In this document: in pieces, positions 17,392-25,729 of the stretch
Layout of the letters: every line of letters starts with the position of its first letter
Position numbering within the stretch: the stretch's first letter is position 1
Assembly: GCA_018780035.1 (NCBI GenBank)
Contig: JADMKE010000033.1
Location: forward strand, 36,141-100,140
DNA from: Candidatus Sericytochromatia bacterium
GTDB taxonomy: Bacteria; Cyanobacteriota; Sericytochromatia; UBA7694
DNA length: 64,000 nucleotides
Direction of reading: 5' to 3'
Translations under genes and position numbers: made by a program
The notes under the pieces: generated by a model
Seen by the model: the letters and a program-made list of their open reading frames with translations, nothing else
Databases searched by the model: none
Told to the model about the DNA's origin: nothing

Positions 17392-19340
17392 TGTTAAAAA
17401 AAATACTCATTGCCAACCGGGGAGAAATCGCTTCCCGTATCATTCGCAGCTGTCAGGACTTGGGGTTCGAGACCCTGGCGGTCTATTCCCCAATCGACCG
17501 GGGGATGCCTTTTGTCAAAGCGGCTGACCAGGCAATTTCTTTGCAGAGCAATGACAGTGCCCACAGTTATTTAAATGCCCCCTTGCTTTTAGCCATTGCC
17601 CAAAAATACGGGGCCGATGCCCTGCATCCGGGTTATGGCTTTTTGGCTGAAAATGCCGATTTTGCCAAGGCCTGCCAGGATCAGGGCCTGGTCTTTATTG
17701 GCCCCGAACCAGAGACCCTGGCCAAAATGGGTTCCAAAATAGCGGCCCGTCAGATCATGAGTGCAGCGGGTATTCCTGTGGTGCCAGGTTTTGAGGGACC
17801 CATTTCTGAATTTGCAGCAGCCGCCCAAACCCTCGGCTATCCTGTCTTGATCAAAGCCAGTGCGGGTGGCGGGGGGCGGGGCATGCGCCTGGTGAGAAGT
17901 CCTGAAGATTTAGACGCCGCGATTGAAAGTGCCAGCCGTGAAGCGCTTAAAGCCTTTGGCGATAGCAGCCTCTTGCTGGAAAAATACCTCTCCCCGGTGC
18001 GGCATATCGAGGTGCAAATTGTTGGCGATGGCAAAGGAAAGGTCTGGCACTTGTTAGAACGTGAATGTTCGCTGCAGCGCCGCTACCAAAAGGTGATCGA
18101 AGAAGCGCCTGCGCCAAACCTCACGGCCGAGACCCGTCAGAAGTTGTACCAATGGGCCTTGCAAGTTGGAGAATGCCTGCAATACAAAAGCCTGGGAACG
18201 GTGGAGTTTGCCGTTGATTCCCAGGAGCAGATCTATTTTCTGGAGTGCAATACCCGCATTCAGGTTGAACATCCTGTCTCCGAGGCGATTACAGGTCTGG
18301 ATTTGGTGGGCCTTCAGCTGCAATTGGCCAACAACCATGCCTTGGAGCTGGTGCAGGATCAGATTGTGGCCCAGGGCCATGCCATTGAATGTCGGCTCTA
18401 TGCCGAAGACCCAAGTCATGATTTTGCGCCCAGCACAGGCAGCATCACCCATTTTAAACCGCCGCAAAGAAACGGCTACCGCTGTGATGCGGGCATCGAA
18501 AGCGGTTCTCAGATTTCGGTCTATTATGATGCCCTTTTGGCCAAGCTGATCGCCCATGGCCCAACACGAGAATTGGCGCTGGCCCGGATGATGCGCTATC
18601 TGAAAGAAACCCAGATCTTTGGCCTCAAGACCAATCTGCCATTTCTGCGTGCAATCCTGCAAAACCCCAAGTTGCAAGCGGGTCTGCTCTCGACGGGGCT
18701 GATTGGCGAAATGGGCTGGAAAATGCCGCTTGCTGACCCTGTGGTCTATTTGGCAGCGCTGATAGCTGTCCATTTTCAAATGCGTTCCAAGGGGCCATTG
18801 AAGGGAATTCGGGCGGGCTTTCGCAACCAGGTAAACCCATGGAACAAGACGCTTATCGAGATCAACCTGGTGCAGCAAGAACTTGAATACAAGTATGAGC
18901 GCTCGCAAGATCACACTGTCCAGATCCAGTGCAGAATCGCAGATTGTACTTATGCGATCTTTGCGCTTGAATGCAGCGAGAACCACGTCTGTTTTGAACT
19001 CAATCAGCGCTTTTTCCACTTTGAGATTTGCTGGCAAGCTGAACAGCTCTGGCTCCACCACCCTGAATTTGGGAACTTCCAAGCCCAATGTATTTCGCGT
19101 TTGAGACCTCCCCAAACGGCGCAAGCCCAGAATGTCTACACCAGCCAAATGCCAGGTAAAATCTTAAAAGTCTTGGTGCAGCTCAATCAAGCCGTCGCAC
19201 TCCATCAACCCCTGTTGGTGATTGAATCGATGAAAATGGAAACGCAAATTTTAGCGCAATCCGACGGTATAGTGACCGGACTCTACGTTTCAGAAAGCCA
19301 ATTGATTGAGTCGGGTACGCTCTGTATCGAAATTCAATGA
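17391..19340 (+). CDS. Acyl-CoA carboxylase biotin carboxylase/biotin carrier subunit
   Basis: A 649-residue subunit that carboxylates biotin with ATP and bicarbonate. The biotin carboxylase domain (1-450) shows ILIANRGEIASRI, HPGYGFLAEN, the glycine-rich ATP-grasp loop KASAGGGGRGM, and ECNTRIQVEHPVSE. The C-terminal biotinyl carrier domain has ESMKM with biotinylated Lys615, followed by the mirror half ending SGTLCIEIQ. The start ATG shares a base with the stop of the carboxyltransferase gene, so the two subunits are translationally coupled and form one enzyme. The middle region (450-580), which binds the partner subunit, is less conserved. Leucine catabolism is the most likely role; geranyl-CoA or another acyl-CoA is possible. 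Confidence 0.93.
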   Translation: MLKKILIANRGEIASRIIRSCQDLGFETLAVYSPIDRGMPFVKAADQAISLQSNDSAHSYLNAPLLLAIAQKYGADALHPGYGFLAENADFAKACQDQGLVFIGPEPETLAKMGSKIAARQIMSAAGIPVVPGFEGPISEFAAAAQTLGYPVLIKASAGGGGRGMRLVRSPEDLDAAIESASREALKAFGDSSLLLEKYLSPVRHIEVQIVGDGKGKVWHLLERECSLQRRYQKVIEEAPAPNLTAETRQKLYQWALQVGECLQYKSLGTVEFAVDSQEQIYFLECNTRIQVEHPVSEAITGLDLVGLQLQLANNHALELVQDQIVAQGHAIECRLYAEDPSHDFAPSTGSITHFKPPQRNGYRCDAGIESGSQISVYYDALLAKLIAHGPTRELALARMMRYLKETQIFGLKTNLPFLRAILQNPKLQAGLLSTGLIGEMGWKMPLADPVVYLAALIAVHFQMRSKGPLKGIRAGFRNQVNPWNKTLIEINLVQQELEYKYERSQDHTVQIQCRIADCTYAIFALECSENHVCFELNQRFFHFEICWQAEQLWLHHPEFGNFQAQCISRLRPPQTAQAQNVYTSQMPGKILKVLVQLNQAVALHQPLLVIESMKMETQILAQSDGIVTGLYVSESQLIESGTLCIEIQ

Positions 19341-19417
19341 GCCATTGAACAGGCTTTCATGATTGAATAACCTCTTGTACAATTTACTGTCCAATATTAA
19401 ATTCTCTGGATGCAATT

Positions 19418-20185
19418 GTGAATGGACAGAAACGCAACCTGATTTTATTTCTCTGTGTTGTTATGCTGGGTGCCTCCTCTTGGAATTATCGCGAAGAGAT
19501 TTTCGCTCTGAGCAAGTCACAAAATGGGGGGTTAAAACAATCCCAGTCTCAAATATTAAGCGAAACAACTACAAACCCATTTGTTGATCCTTCAGATTCT
19601 ATACCTACAGGGCAAAAAAAACGGGAAATCTCTGCGATGCCTGGATTGGACTTAAAGAAAATAGCCAGTTTTAAACCTGAAAGCGTCGAGGGCCATGAGT
19701 TTTTTTATGATTACTTTCAGAGTGCTATTGGTATGGATACGCTTGAATCTTCAATCTTGAGTTTTCCTGAAACGATGCGTTATCTTGCCGCTATGTATGT
19801 GGTCGAGTACAACGTAGAAGGAGAAGGTTTTGATATTGGCTATTTTGGAAATATGCAGGCCGATGGAATTCGCTTTGCCCAAAAGGGCTATACACTTTTG
19901 GGTTTTCCTGAATTGGCCCAAATTCTCAAAGAGGCTGAATCCTATTTCCTCAAGCATAAATTGAATTATCAGCGTGAAGTTATCCTCGGAGAAACAAAAG
20001 AGCAACAGTGGGACTTCATGGTGAAGAAAGAGACCCATACAGATCATCATTTTGATGATCGCTGGGTCAAAGCCTTTCGCGCTGAGGATGTTTACCGGCG
20101 CCGTTATGCCTATATCTTAAAACATTGGCGCTCCTTTAGCCCTGAATCTAGCCCTAAATCTGCACCAAAAGGCAAAATTCCTTGA
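19418..20185 (+). CDS. Membrane-anchored or secreted protein with DMP19-like domain
   Basis: A 255-residue protein with a hydrophobic N-terminal segment (8-23, signal peptide or anchor). The middle (about 105-175) reads LAAMYVVEYNVEGEGFDIGYFGN, then a stretch ending LLGFPELAQILKEAESYF. This resembles the DMP19/DUF4375 fold (E..NGGF..yf.N, then al..ig), though I am judging by pattern only. Function unknown. It lies 77 bp after the carboxylase gene, with TTTCAT and TACAAT at a 17-bp spacing in the gap as a possible promoter. Composition is more AT-rich than the carboxylase genes. The stop is 3 bp from that of the convergent gene. Confidence 0.6.
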   Translation: MNGQKRNLILFLCVVMLGASSWNYREEIFALSKSQNGGLKQSQSQILSETTTNPFVDPSDSIPTGQKKREISAMPGLDLKKIASFKPESVEGHEFFYDYFQSAIGMDTLESSILSFPETMRYLAAMYVVEYNVEGEGFDIGYFGNMQADGIRFAQKGYTLLGFPELAQILKEAESYFLKHKLNYQREVILGETKEQQWDFMVKKETHTDHHFDDRWVKAFRAEDVYRRRYAYILKHWRSFSPESSPKSAPKGKIP

Positions 20186-20188
20186 TTT

Positions 20189-20818
20189 TTAGAGGGTCTC
20201 AAAGACAAGTTTTTGTTGTTCAGTCATTTTTAAAGCAGCAATCAGGGCCAAGAGGATCCAGAGGGCATCAAACGGTGAGAACATCTTTGGCAAAAATAAG
20301 GGAAATTGTGAGAGCACAAAAGGACTGAAATAAGAGAGCTGAGTAGATAACTCTTGATTGGCTTGGTCAATAAAAAAATGTCCAAAAATCACATATTTAG
20401 CTAGGAGAAGGCCCAAAAGAGCACAGGTGGCACTGGTAAGTTGCATCAGCGGGCCGCGCTTGCCTTTACTGGTCATTACAACTCCCACACCTGCAATAAA
20501 TCCCACCCCAGTTGCCAAATATCCAATTTCATATCCAGTCCAGATGACAATCAAGGCCCAGATAATGCCCGAGACAAAAGCCCCAACCAGCCCGCCAACC
20601 AAGCCTTTGAAGATATCTGTCAAGACAGGTTTTTGTTTCAGATAGGTATCCTGTATCTGGCTGAAACAAAGGGGGCACAATGGTCGACCATTGACCCGGT
20701 TGAGGGGTTCTATTGGGATTTCTTCTTCACAGAGAGAACAGGGATTTTCCACTTCTGCTTTTGGGTTGTCTGAGGCATTTGGGACGTCTGATTCTGAATT
20801 TTCTTCTGACTCTAACAT
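20189..20818 (-). CDS. Zinc-ribbon membrane protein
   Basis: A 209-residue protein with an acidic N-terminus, then a zinc-ribbon-like CSLC (27-30) and CPLC (48-51) pair. Four hydrophobic segments follow (about 72-95, 99-115, 125-147, 165-195). The arrangement suggests a membrane protein with a cytosolic metal-binding head, but I cannot assign a function. It lies 68 bp downstream of the arsenosugar-type operon on the same strand and could be read through from it; its composition and apparent role differ, so I do not count it as part of that operon. Confidence 0.65.
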   Translation of the reverse strand: MLESEENSESDVPNASDNPKAEVENPCSLCEEEIPIEPLNRVNGRPLCPLCFSQIQDTYLKQKPVLTDIFKGLVGGLVGAFVSGIIWALIVIWTGYEIGYLATGVGFIAGVGVVMTSKGKRGPLMQLTSATCALLGLLLAKYVIFGHFFIDQANQELSTQLSYFSPFVLSQFPLFLPKMFSPFDALWILLALIAALKMTEQQKLVFETL

Positions 20819-20886
20819 TGATGATAGCCCTCTGTTTGCTCTTTTTAGGATATCTCAATTTTAATTGTTTTGCAAAATGAGAGTTT

Positions 20887-21627
20887 CTACTTTGCTGTGG
20901 GCTGGTTCGAGGGATAAAAGCGCTTTAAATTTTCCGCAGGAACCCCAGCAAAATAGAGCAATTGCAAGCTCCAATTGCGCAGCGTGGTGTAGAGCCAGCC
21001 CTCCCGCTCCCAGCGCCGGGCAGAGGTCTGGACCCGCTCGCGAAAGATAAAAATGGGCAGGCCCGCACGTTTGAGCTTTTGGCCCCACTCCAGATCTTCC
21101 ATCAGGGGCAACTCTGCAAAGCCTCCCAATTGCTTAAACAGGGTTTTGCGCACAAACAGAGCCTGATCGCCAAAGGGCAGACGCGTCAGGCGTGAGCGCC
21201 AAGAAGACACCCGCTCCAGCAATCGAAAGTGGGGGGCGGCAGAGGCAATTTCCAAGTCAAAAGCCCCCCCCGCCAATTCGGGTTGGCAGCGCAAACACAC
21301 GACAATGGCCTGCAAAGCCCCTGCTGGTAAGTGCGTGTCTGCATGCAAAAAGAGCAGAATCTCGCCCTGGGCAGCTTGGGCACCCAGATTCATTTGTGCT
21401 GCCCGACCCGCCTGTGGGGAGATCAGGCAGCGTGTAGGGTGCTGGAATGATTGCTGGAATGGGGGGGCTGTTGGGTTGGGCAGCGAAGATCCTGTCGGAT
21501 CGCCATCGACCAAGATCACTTCAAAGTCGGGATAGGTTTGACTCGCATACAGAGCTTGTAGCCAGGGCCAGAGATCGTTCTCGTGGTAAACCGGCACAAT
21601 CAGCGAAAGGGTGGGGGAGAAGCTCAT
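20887..21627 (-). CDS. Family 2 glycosyltransferase of the arsenosugar/rSAM cluster type
   Basis: A 246-residue GT-A glycosyltransferase: LSLIVPVYHEN at 8-18, the nucleotide-binding ILVDGDPTGS, AQMNLGAQAA, and the metal-binding FLHADT (DxD-like) at 93-98. It belongs to the small GT2 group that co-occurs with ArsS-type radical SAM enzymes and DUF2064 transferases. In arsenosugar synthesis it may transfer the arsenic-bearing ribose or a partner group; the exact step is not established. The start overlaps the DUF2064 gene by 4 bp. It is the last gene of the operon and shows no transmembrane segment. Confidence 0.82.
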   Translation of the reverse strand: MSFSPTLSLIVPVYHENDLWPWLQALYASQTYPDFEVILVDGDPTGSSLPNPTAPPFQQSFQHPTRCLISPQAGRAAQMNLGAQAAQGEILLFLHADTHLPAGALQAIVVCLRCQPELAGGAFDLEIASAAPHFRLLERVSSWRSRLTRLPFGDQALFVRKTLFKQLGGFAELPLMEDLEWGQKLKRAGLPIFIFRERVQTSARRWEREGWLYTTLRNWSLQLLYFAGVPAENLKRFYPSNQPTAK

Positions 21628-22370
21628 GGCGCGGGTTGGTTTGGCCAGGTTTGGGTGGCCAGCCAGGCCAGGGTGTGGGTAGGGGGGGGCAAATGGGGGG
21701 GCGCATTTGTTTTGGCGTGGCGGTTCACCAGATCTTTTAAATCTGTCAGGGTGTCTACGTCCTGCCAGGGGGGCAAGGCATAGACGCGCAGATTATTTTG
21801 CCTGAGCCGTTCACAGGTTTTAAGATAAATCGCATTGGGGGGCAGGGCTTGCCAGTCCAACAGGCCAGGTTGGAAGGCTTGGGCAGTACAAGCGACCAAA
21901 TAATAGCCGCCATCCAGGGAGGGGCCCAGTACCCAGTCGTGGTGCTCAAGGGCCTCCAACGCGGCTTTGAGGCGGGCAGCAGGCAAATCTGGCAAATCGC
22001 CGCCGATCAGGGTCACTTTGTCAAAGCCCCGTTCAAAACAATGGGCAAAAGCCCGATCCATGCGTGTTTCCAAGCGGCCTGGTCCCTGCGGCAGAAATAC
22101 GCTTGTTTGAGCTCTCTTATTGGGGTGCTTTTCAAAGATCGGGCTGAGCAAATCGCTCAGATTTTCTCCGGCGAGGGCCGTGTCGGGGGTATAGCAGACA
22201 AAAATAGGCAATTCGAGGCTTTGCAAGGTTTGCGCCAGATCTTGCAAAAACAGAGAGTAGAGCGTTTGGGCAAATTCGGAAGAACTCTCCTTGGCCAAAC
22301 GCGTTTTCACAGGCTCAGCTGCGGGACTGCGGCTGAGCAGAATCAGGCAGGTGTGATTGTTGTCTTTCAT
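21624..22370 (-). CDS. DUF2064 / GT-A superfamily transferase of the arsenosugar/rSAM cluster type
   Basis: A 248-residue protein with the DUF2064 pattern: LILLSRSPAAEPVKTRLAK near the start (nucleotidyltransferase-like), GFDKVTLIGGDLPDLP in the middle, and VLGPSLDGGYYLVAC. These motifs place it in the GT-A/nucleotidyltransferase fold. It occurs beside ArsS and a small GT2 in many genomes and is thought to activate or transfer a sugar intermediate. The gene starts 8 bp after the ArsS stop and overlaps the GT2 gene by 4 bp. It is probably cytosolic. The C-terminal 25 residues are Pro/Trp-rich and look dispensable. Confidence 0.82.
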   Translation of the reverse strand: MKDNNHTCLILLSRSPAAEPVKTRLAKESSSEFAQTLYSLFLQDLAQTLQSLELPIFVCYTPDTALAGENLSDLLSPIFEKHPNKRAQTSVFLPQGPGRLETRMDRAFAHCFERGFDKVTLIGGDLPDLPAARLKAALEALEHHDWVLGPSLDGGYYLVACTAQAFQPGLLDWQALPPNAIYLKTCERLRQNNLRVYALPPWQDVDTLTDLKDLVNRHAKTNAPPHLPPPTHTLAWLATQTWPNQPAP

Positions 22371-22378
22371 GCTAGAGC

Positions 22379-23371
22379 TCAGGAAGTGGCGCCCGTACAG
22401 CTACTTCCTGCCCCAGCAGTGCAGCCAAAACAGTGGCTGCCAAAGACAATTTTGCGTTGCAGCCACTGCTCAGGGGGAGTATCTAAGATATGTGGGCGGG
22501 GCAATTCCACAGGCAGATCGAGCATTTGGTTAAAATCGCAGTCGTAGAGTGTGCCATCGTAGCCCACACTGAGTAAAGAGCGGCACATCACACCTTCAGC
22601 GGCCAAGGGATTAAAGGCCCCCGCCAATTTTTGCAAATAAGTTTCATAATTGCCCAAGCGTTCGAGACTTTCGCGAAAGCGTTGAATGGGCATATTGGTG
22701 AGGGTAAACAATTGGTTGAAGACCACACCATACTGCTCTTTGAGGGCCTTTTTATAATCTGCCTGCAGCGCGGCTTGGTCTGCAGGCAAAAACGCCCCCG
22801 CTGGGTTATACACCAAATTGAGCTGCAAACCACTGTCTGCTTGGCCATACCCAAGCGCATTCAGAAGTTTGAGGCTTTCGATGCTCTTTTCAAAGACACC
22901 CTGCCCGCGTTGGCGATTGGTGAAATAGGGCTGGTAATAGGGCAGCGACGATATCACCTCGACCTGGTTTTGGGCGAAAAAACGGGGCAGATCTGCCATT
23001 GAGGCTTGGTTCAGGGGATGGGGATCGAGCGTGACGGTCAAATTGTGGCGAACCATCACGTGTTTACCCAGGGATTTTGCTTGGCTCACCAAATCCTGAA
23101 AACGCGGGTGCAATTCAGGGGCCCCGCCTGTGATATCCAGATTGCGCAGGCTCGGGGTTTTGCTCAAGACGTCGAGACAGGCTGCCAAAATAGCATCCGA
23201 CATGCTCTCAGTCCGTTTGGGCGAAGCTGCGACATGGCAGTGTAAACAGGCCTGATTGCAGAGTTTGGTGATATTCACTTGCAGGGTCTCGATCTTCAGG
23301 GGGAGGAGGTTGAGACCCTTTGATTGCAGCGTAGTAGCAAAGTCAGGCAGGGTTTGGCAGGTTGCGCTCAC
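22379..23371 (-). CDS. arsS: Arsenosugar biosynthesis radical SAM protein ArsS
   Basis: A 330-residue radical SAM enzyme with CNQACLHCH (CxxxCxxC, about 37-44) binding the 4Fe-4S cluster, DITGGAPELHP as the SAM-binding GGE-like motif, and a Cys-rich C-terminus (CRSLLSVGYDG, CDFN, then CFGCTAGAGSSCTG). This combination marks ArsS, which joins the 5'-deoxyadenosyl radical from SAM to a methylated arsenic species, the first committed step to arsenosugars. I use a GTG start at 23371 because it overlaps the peroxidase-like gene by 4 bp (ATGTGA) and gives the usual length. The C-terminal position that is selenocysteine in some relatives is Cys here. Confidence 0.9.
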   Translation of the reverse strand: MSATCQTLPDFATTLQSKGLNLLPLKIETLQVNITKLCNQACLHCHVAASPKRTESMSDAILAACLDVLSKTPSLRNLDITGGAPELHPRFQDLVSQAKSLGKHVMVRHNLTVTLDPHPLNQASMADLPRFFAQNQVEVISSLPYYQPYFTNRQRGQGVFEKSIESLKLLNALGYGQADSGLQLNLVYNPAGAFLPADQAALQADYKKALKEQYGVVFNQLFTLTNMPIQRFRESLERLGNYETYLQKLAGAFNPLAAEGVMCRSLLSVGYDGTLYDCDFNQMLDLPVELPRPHILDTPPEQWLQRKIVFGSHCFGCTAGAGSSCTGATS

Positions 23372-23703
23372 ATTGCCCCCTGTTTTTTGAGGGCATTGTG
23401 CATCTGCACCCCGTGAACCAGGGCCATGCCAGCTTCCATTGCTGCCGCCACATGCATGGCTTCGGTCATTTGCTCGGGGTCGGCACCCGCTTCGAGGCAT
23501 TGGGTCGTATAGGCATCTATGCAATAGGGGCATTGTTTGGCATGGGCCAAAGCCAGGGCGATCAGGGCCTTTTCGCGTTTGCTCAGGGCCCCGTCTGTGC
23601 CAGTGGCGGCAGTGTAATAGTCAAAAAATTTATCTGCGAGATCTTGGCGAAAGGCACCAATTTCGCCAAAGCGGGCCAGATCTTTTTCTTCGTAATAGCT
23701 CAT
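23368..23703 (-). CDS. Arsenosugar-associated peroxidase-like protein (AhpD/CMD fold)
   Basis: A 111-residue protein of the carboxymuconolactone decarboxylase/AhpD fold. REKALIALALAHAKQCPYCIDAYT carries the redox CPYC pair, followed by a helix with AMHVAAAMEAGMALVHGVQ. It belongs to the small peroxidase-related group found with ArsS-type radical SAM enzymes; some homologues use selenocysteine. Its role may be thiol-dependent reduction of an arsenical or protection from oxidation, which is not shown. I use the ATG at 23703 (MSYYEEKDL), 4 bp after the phosphorylase stop, rather than an upstream start inside that gene. It overlaps arsS by 4 bp. Confidence 0.87.
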   Translation of the reverse strand: MSYYEEKDLARFGEIGAFRQDLADKFFDYYTAATGTDGALSKREKALIALALAHAKQCPYCIDAYTTQCLEAGADPEQMTEAMHVAAAMEAGMALVHGVQMHNALKKQGAM

Positions 23704-23707
23704 CGGT

Positions 23708-24508
23708 TTATTTTCCTTGGGATGATGAAAAACGGTAGACAAACCCCTCAAATTGCGCTTTTTGATAGTCCTGTAAAAGGGCCTGCAAAGCTTGTATCAT
23801 CTGGGGTTTGGAGCGTTTAAGATGTTGATTTAAATCTGTCAGGGGGGTGGGGGTGGATTGCACCCCGTTGGCATAATCCACCCCAAAGGTCAGGGCTGCA
23901 TAGGGAATTTCGGCCTCTGCGGCCAATACCGCTTCAGGACCCAGTGTTTGAGAGACAATATCCACGCCGAGTTGGGCCAAGGCCCGGATTTCACTTTTGC
24001 TGTTAAAACGGGGGCCCTGCACGTGGCCATAAGTCAGCCCTGTGCAGAGCGGAAGTTCAGCGGTTTGGCAGGCTTTTTGCCATTGCTCTCCCAAACCGCT
24101 GTGAAAATAACTGTCAGTAATGGCGTGGCCGCGCAGGGGATCACCGGGGGTTTGAAAGAGGGTGCAAGCTTGACCATTGGGCAAACGGTTATCTGGGAAA
24201 TACAATTCGCAGGGCAACAGCAATTGGCCCAGGGGCAAATCGGGGTTGACCACCCCCACCACCGAGAATCCCAGAATGGTGGAGACCTGGAGATCACTGC
24301 AGGCCTGAATCAGGGCCTGAAAGGGCACTTGGTGAGAAAGCGCTTGGTGGCCATCGCCATGCCGGGCCAGAAAGACCAGATCGTGGCCATGCCAAACCCC
24401 TGTTTGAGCTGTGACCGAGCCAAAGGCAGTGTTGACGATCTGTAATTTGGGCTGTTCCAGTCCTGGCAGGTCATAAAAACCGGATCCGGTAATCAGAGCT
24501 ATTGGCAT
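23708..24508 (-). CDS. Purine nucleoside/methylthioadenosine phosphorylase family protein
   Basis: A 266-residue member of the MTAP/PNP family: IALITGSGFYDLPGL at the start, the phosphate-binding FLARHGDGH, TILGFSVVG, and the purine-binding end GPRFNSKSEIRALAQLGVDIVSQTLGPEAVLAAE. In this operon it probably removes adenine from the arsenical nucleoside made by ArsS, leaving arsenic-bearing ribose phosphate; ordinary MTA salvage is the alternative. The ATG at 24508 is preferred because a TATAAT on this strand (24554-24559) lies 45 bp upstream and overlaps the frame's only earlier start, a TTG. It is the first gene of the five-gene operon. Confidence 0.85.
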   Translation of the reverse strand: MPIALITGSGFYDLPGLEQPKLQIVNTAFGSVTAQTGVWHGHDLVFLARHGDGHQALSHQVPFQALIQACSDLQVSTILGFSVVGVVNPDLPLGQLLLPCELYFPDNRLPNGQACTLFQTPGDPLRGHAITDSYFHSGLGEQWQKACQTAELPLCTGLTYGHVQGPRFNSKSEIRALAQLGVDIVSQTLGPEAVLAAEAEIPYAALTFGVDYANGVQSTPTPLTDLNQHLKRSKPQMIQALQALLQDYQKAQFEGFVYRFSSSQGK

Positions 24509-24553
24509 AGAAGTGGCATAAAAAGCATCAGATTGACACCTGTTTTTTGTTTC

Positions 24554-24559
24554 ATTATA
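24554..24559 (-). promoter_or_regulatory. Probable -10 element of the arsenosugar-type operon
   Basis: A perfect TATAAT on the minus strand in the 119-bp gap before the phosphorylase gene. A -35 match at 17-18 bp is weak. No ArsR-type operator was recognised. Confidence 0.5.
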
Positions 24560-24705
24560 CGTCAACTCTCAGGCTGTTTTGTCGCTACACTGTGGAAGAG
24601 CCTCAATGTTAATTGATGTGAAGATGTTTGAAAGGTGAGATCACGTACCCGATGTTTTTGCAAAAATGCCCCCCTGTTCTCAGACCAACTGCAAGGCCAG
24701 TTGGT

Positions 24706-25722
24706 GTGCTGTCAAAGGTGCTCGTATCCGTGACAGCATATTTGCTAGCACATACGCTAGCAAATATGCTGTCACCATTATCTCTAACTGCTTGGGCATT
24801 TGCCGCTGAATCACGTGCAGTTTCGCAAGTTGATTTTCCTGAAAATGGACAGTTGCAAATCCAGACCCAAGCAGTATTGCTCAACCCAACCCATCCGACC
24901 CAAACCCAGGTGGGGGAATTCGTTTACAAAGGTGGATTGCGTTTAAGCTCAGAACAGACCCACCAATTACATGGTTTCTCTGACATAGACGTGTTAATGG
25001 GCAAACATCTGATCGCCGTCGGCGACCGGGGCGCGCTTTTAAAGGCTGAGTTGGTTTTAGACCAAATGCAGATGTTAAGGGGCTTGGATGCCGTTGAATT
25101 ATCGCCTTTGAAAGGCGAAGATGGCCAGCTTTTGCTGGCAAAAGAAAGCTCAGATGCCGAGGGGCTGGCCCATTTAAACAAGGGTGATCGGCTGATCAGT
25201 TTTGAAGAAGAACACCGCATTTTAATCTATCCAGCAGCAGGTGGCCCGCCTCGGCCTGTGCCGTTTCCCCGCTTTTTATTTGAGCCCAACCAGGGCATGG
25301 AGGCCCTGACAGCAGATCTACAAGACCCCCAGAGTTATTGGGTTGGGGCAGAATTTACAGGTGATGTCTGGCAATGCTGGCTGAACAATCCCACCTGCCA
25401 CAAACACCACACCCTCTCGCTGCCACCGGATTTGTTTTTGGTTGCCATGCGCCAATTGCCCCAGAACCGCACGGCTTATTTATTGCGGGGCTATTTCCCT
25501 GAGCGCAAAAGCAACCAAATATTGCTGCGAATTGTGGATAACAAGGCACCGGATCAGATTCTGGCCCAATTGGAATTGGCCCCACCCTTGATTGAAGATA
25601 ATTTTGAAGGGCTGGCGGCGGTACCGCTGCCAAGTGGTGGCACCCGTTTTTACCTGATCTCCGATGACAATTTTAACCCCGAGCAGGAGACCCTTTTGCT
25701 GGCCTTTGACTGGCAGCCCTAA
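24706..25722 (+). CDS. Phytase-like esterase domain protein, secreted
   Basis: The mature part matches the 'esterase-like activity of phytase' family, a beta-propeller: GFSDIDVL, LIAVGDRGALLKAELV, SSDAEGLAHLNKGDRLISFEEEHRI, NQGMEALTADL, FEGLAAVPLPSGGTRFYLISDDNF and a final TLLLAFDWQP. It probably acts in the periplasm or outside on phosphate esters, but activity is uncertain for most members. The start is unclear: GTG 24706 gives a signal peptide ending near AFAAES and has AAGG 9 bp upstream; ATG 24652 and TTG 24628 are in frame and give longer leaders. A perfect 20-bp inverted repeat lies inside the signal-peptide codons. The stop is 7 bp from that of the convergent TPR gene. Confidence 0.78.
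   Translation: MLSKVLVSVTAYLLAHTLANMLSPLSLTAWAFAAESRAVSQVDFPENGQLQIQTQAVLLNPTHPTQTQVGEFVYKGGLRLSSEQTHQLHGFSDIDVLMGKHLIAVGDRGALLKAELVLDQMQMLRGLDAVELSPLKGEDGQLLLAKESSDAEGLAHLNKGDRLISFEEEHRILIYPAAGGPPRPVPFPRFLFEPNQGMEALTADLQDPQSYWVGAEFTGDVWQCWLNNPTCHKHHTLSLPPDLFLVAMRQLPQNRTAYLLRGYFPERKSNQILLRIVDNKAPDQILAQLELAPPLIEDNFEGLAAVPLPSGGTRFYLISDDNFNPEQETLLLAFDWQP
24730..24775. repeat. Perfect 20-bp inverted repeat with 6-bp loop
   Basis: The arms 24730-24749 and 24756-24775 (GTGACAGCATATTTGCTAGC and its exact complement) surround ACATAC. It is not followed by a T-tract, so it is not a simple terminator. It lies within the coding frame and encodes part of the signal peptide (TAYLLAHTLANMLS). In mRNA it would form a very stable hairpin at the start of the gene; in DNA it could be a cruciform or a symmetrical operator. 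Confidence 0.9.
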
Positions 25723-25729
25723 GTGTTGC

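Noticed and set aside
18054..19148. 364-codon minus-strand frame inside the biotin carboxylase gene
   Set aside because: Shadow of a highly conserved enzyme; no start signals or domain.
22379..23703. Selenocysteine in the ArsS or peroxidase-like gene
   Set aside because: Both positions that are selenocysteine in some relatives are Cys codons; no in-frame UGA occurs.
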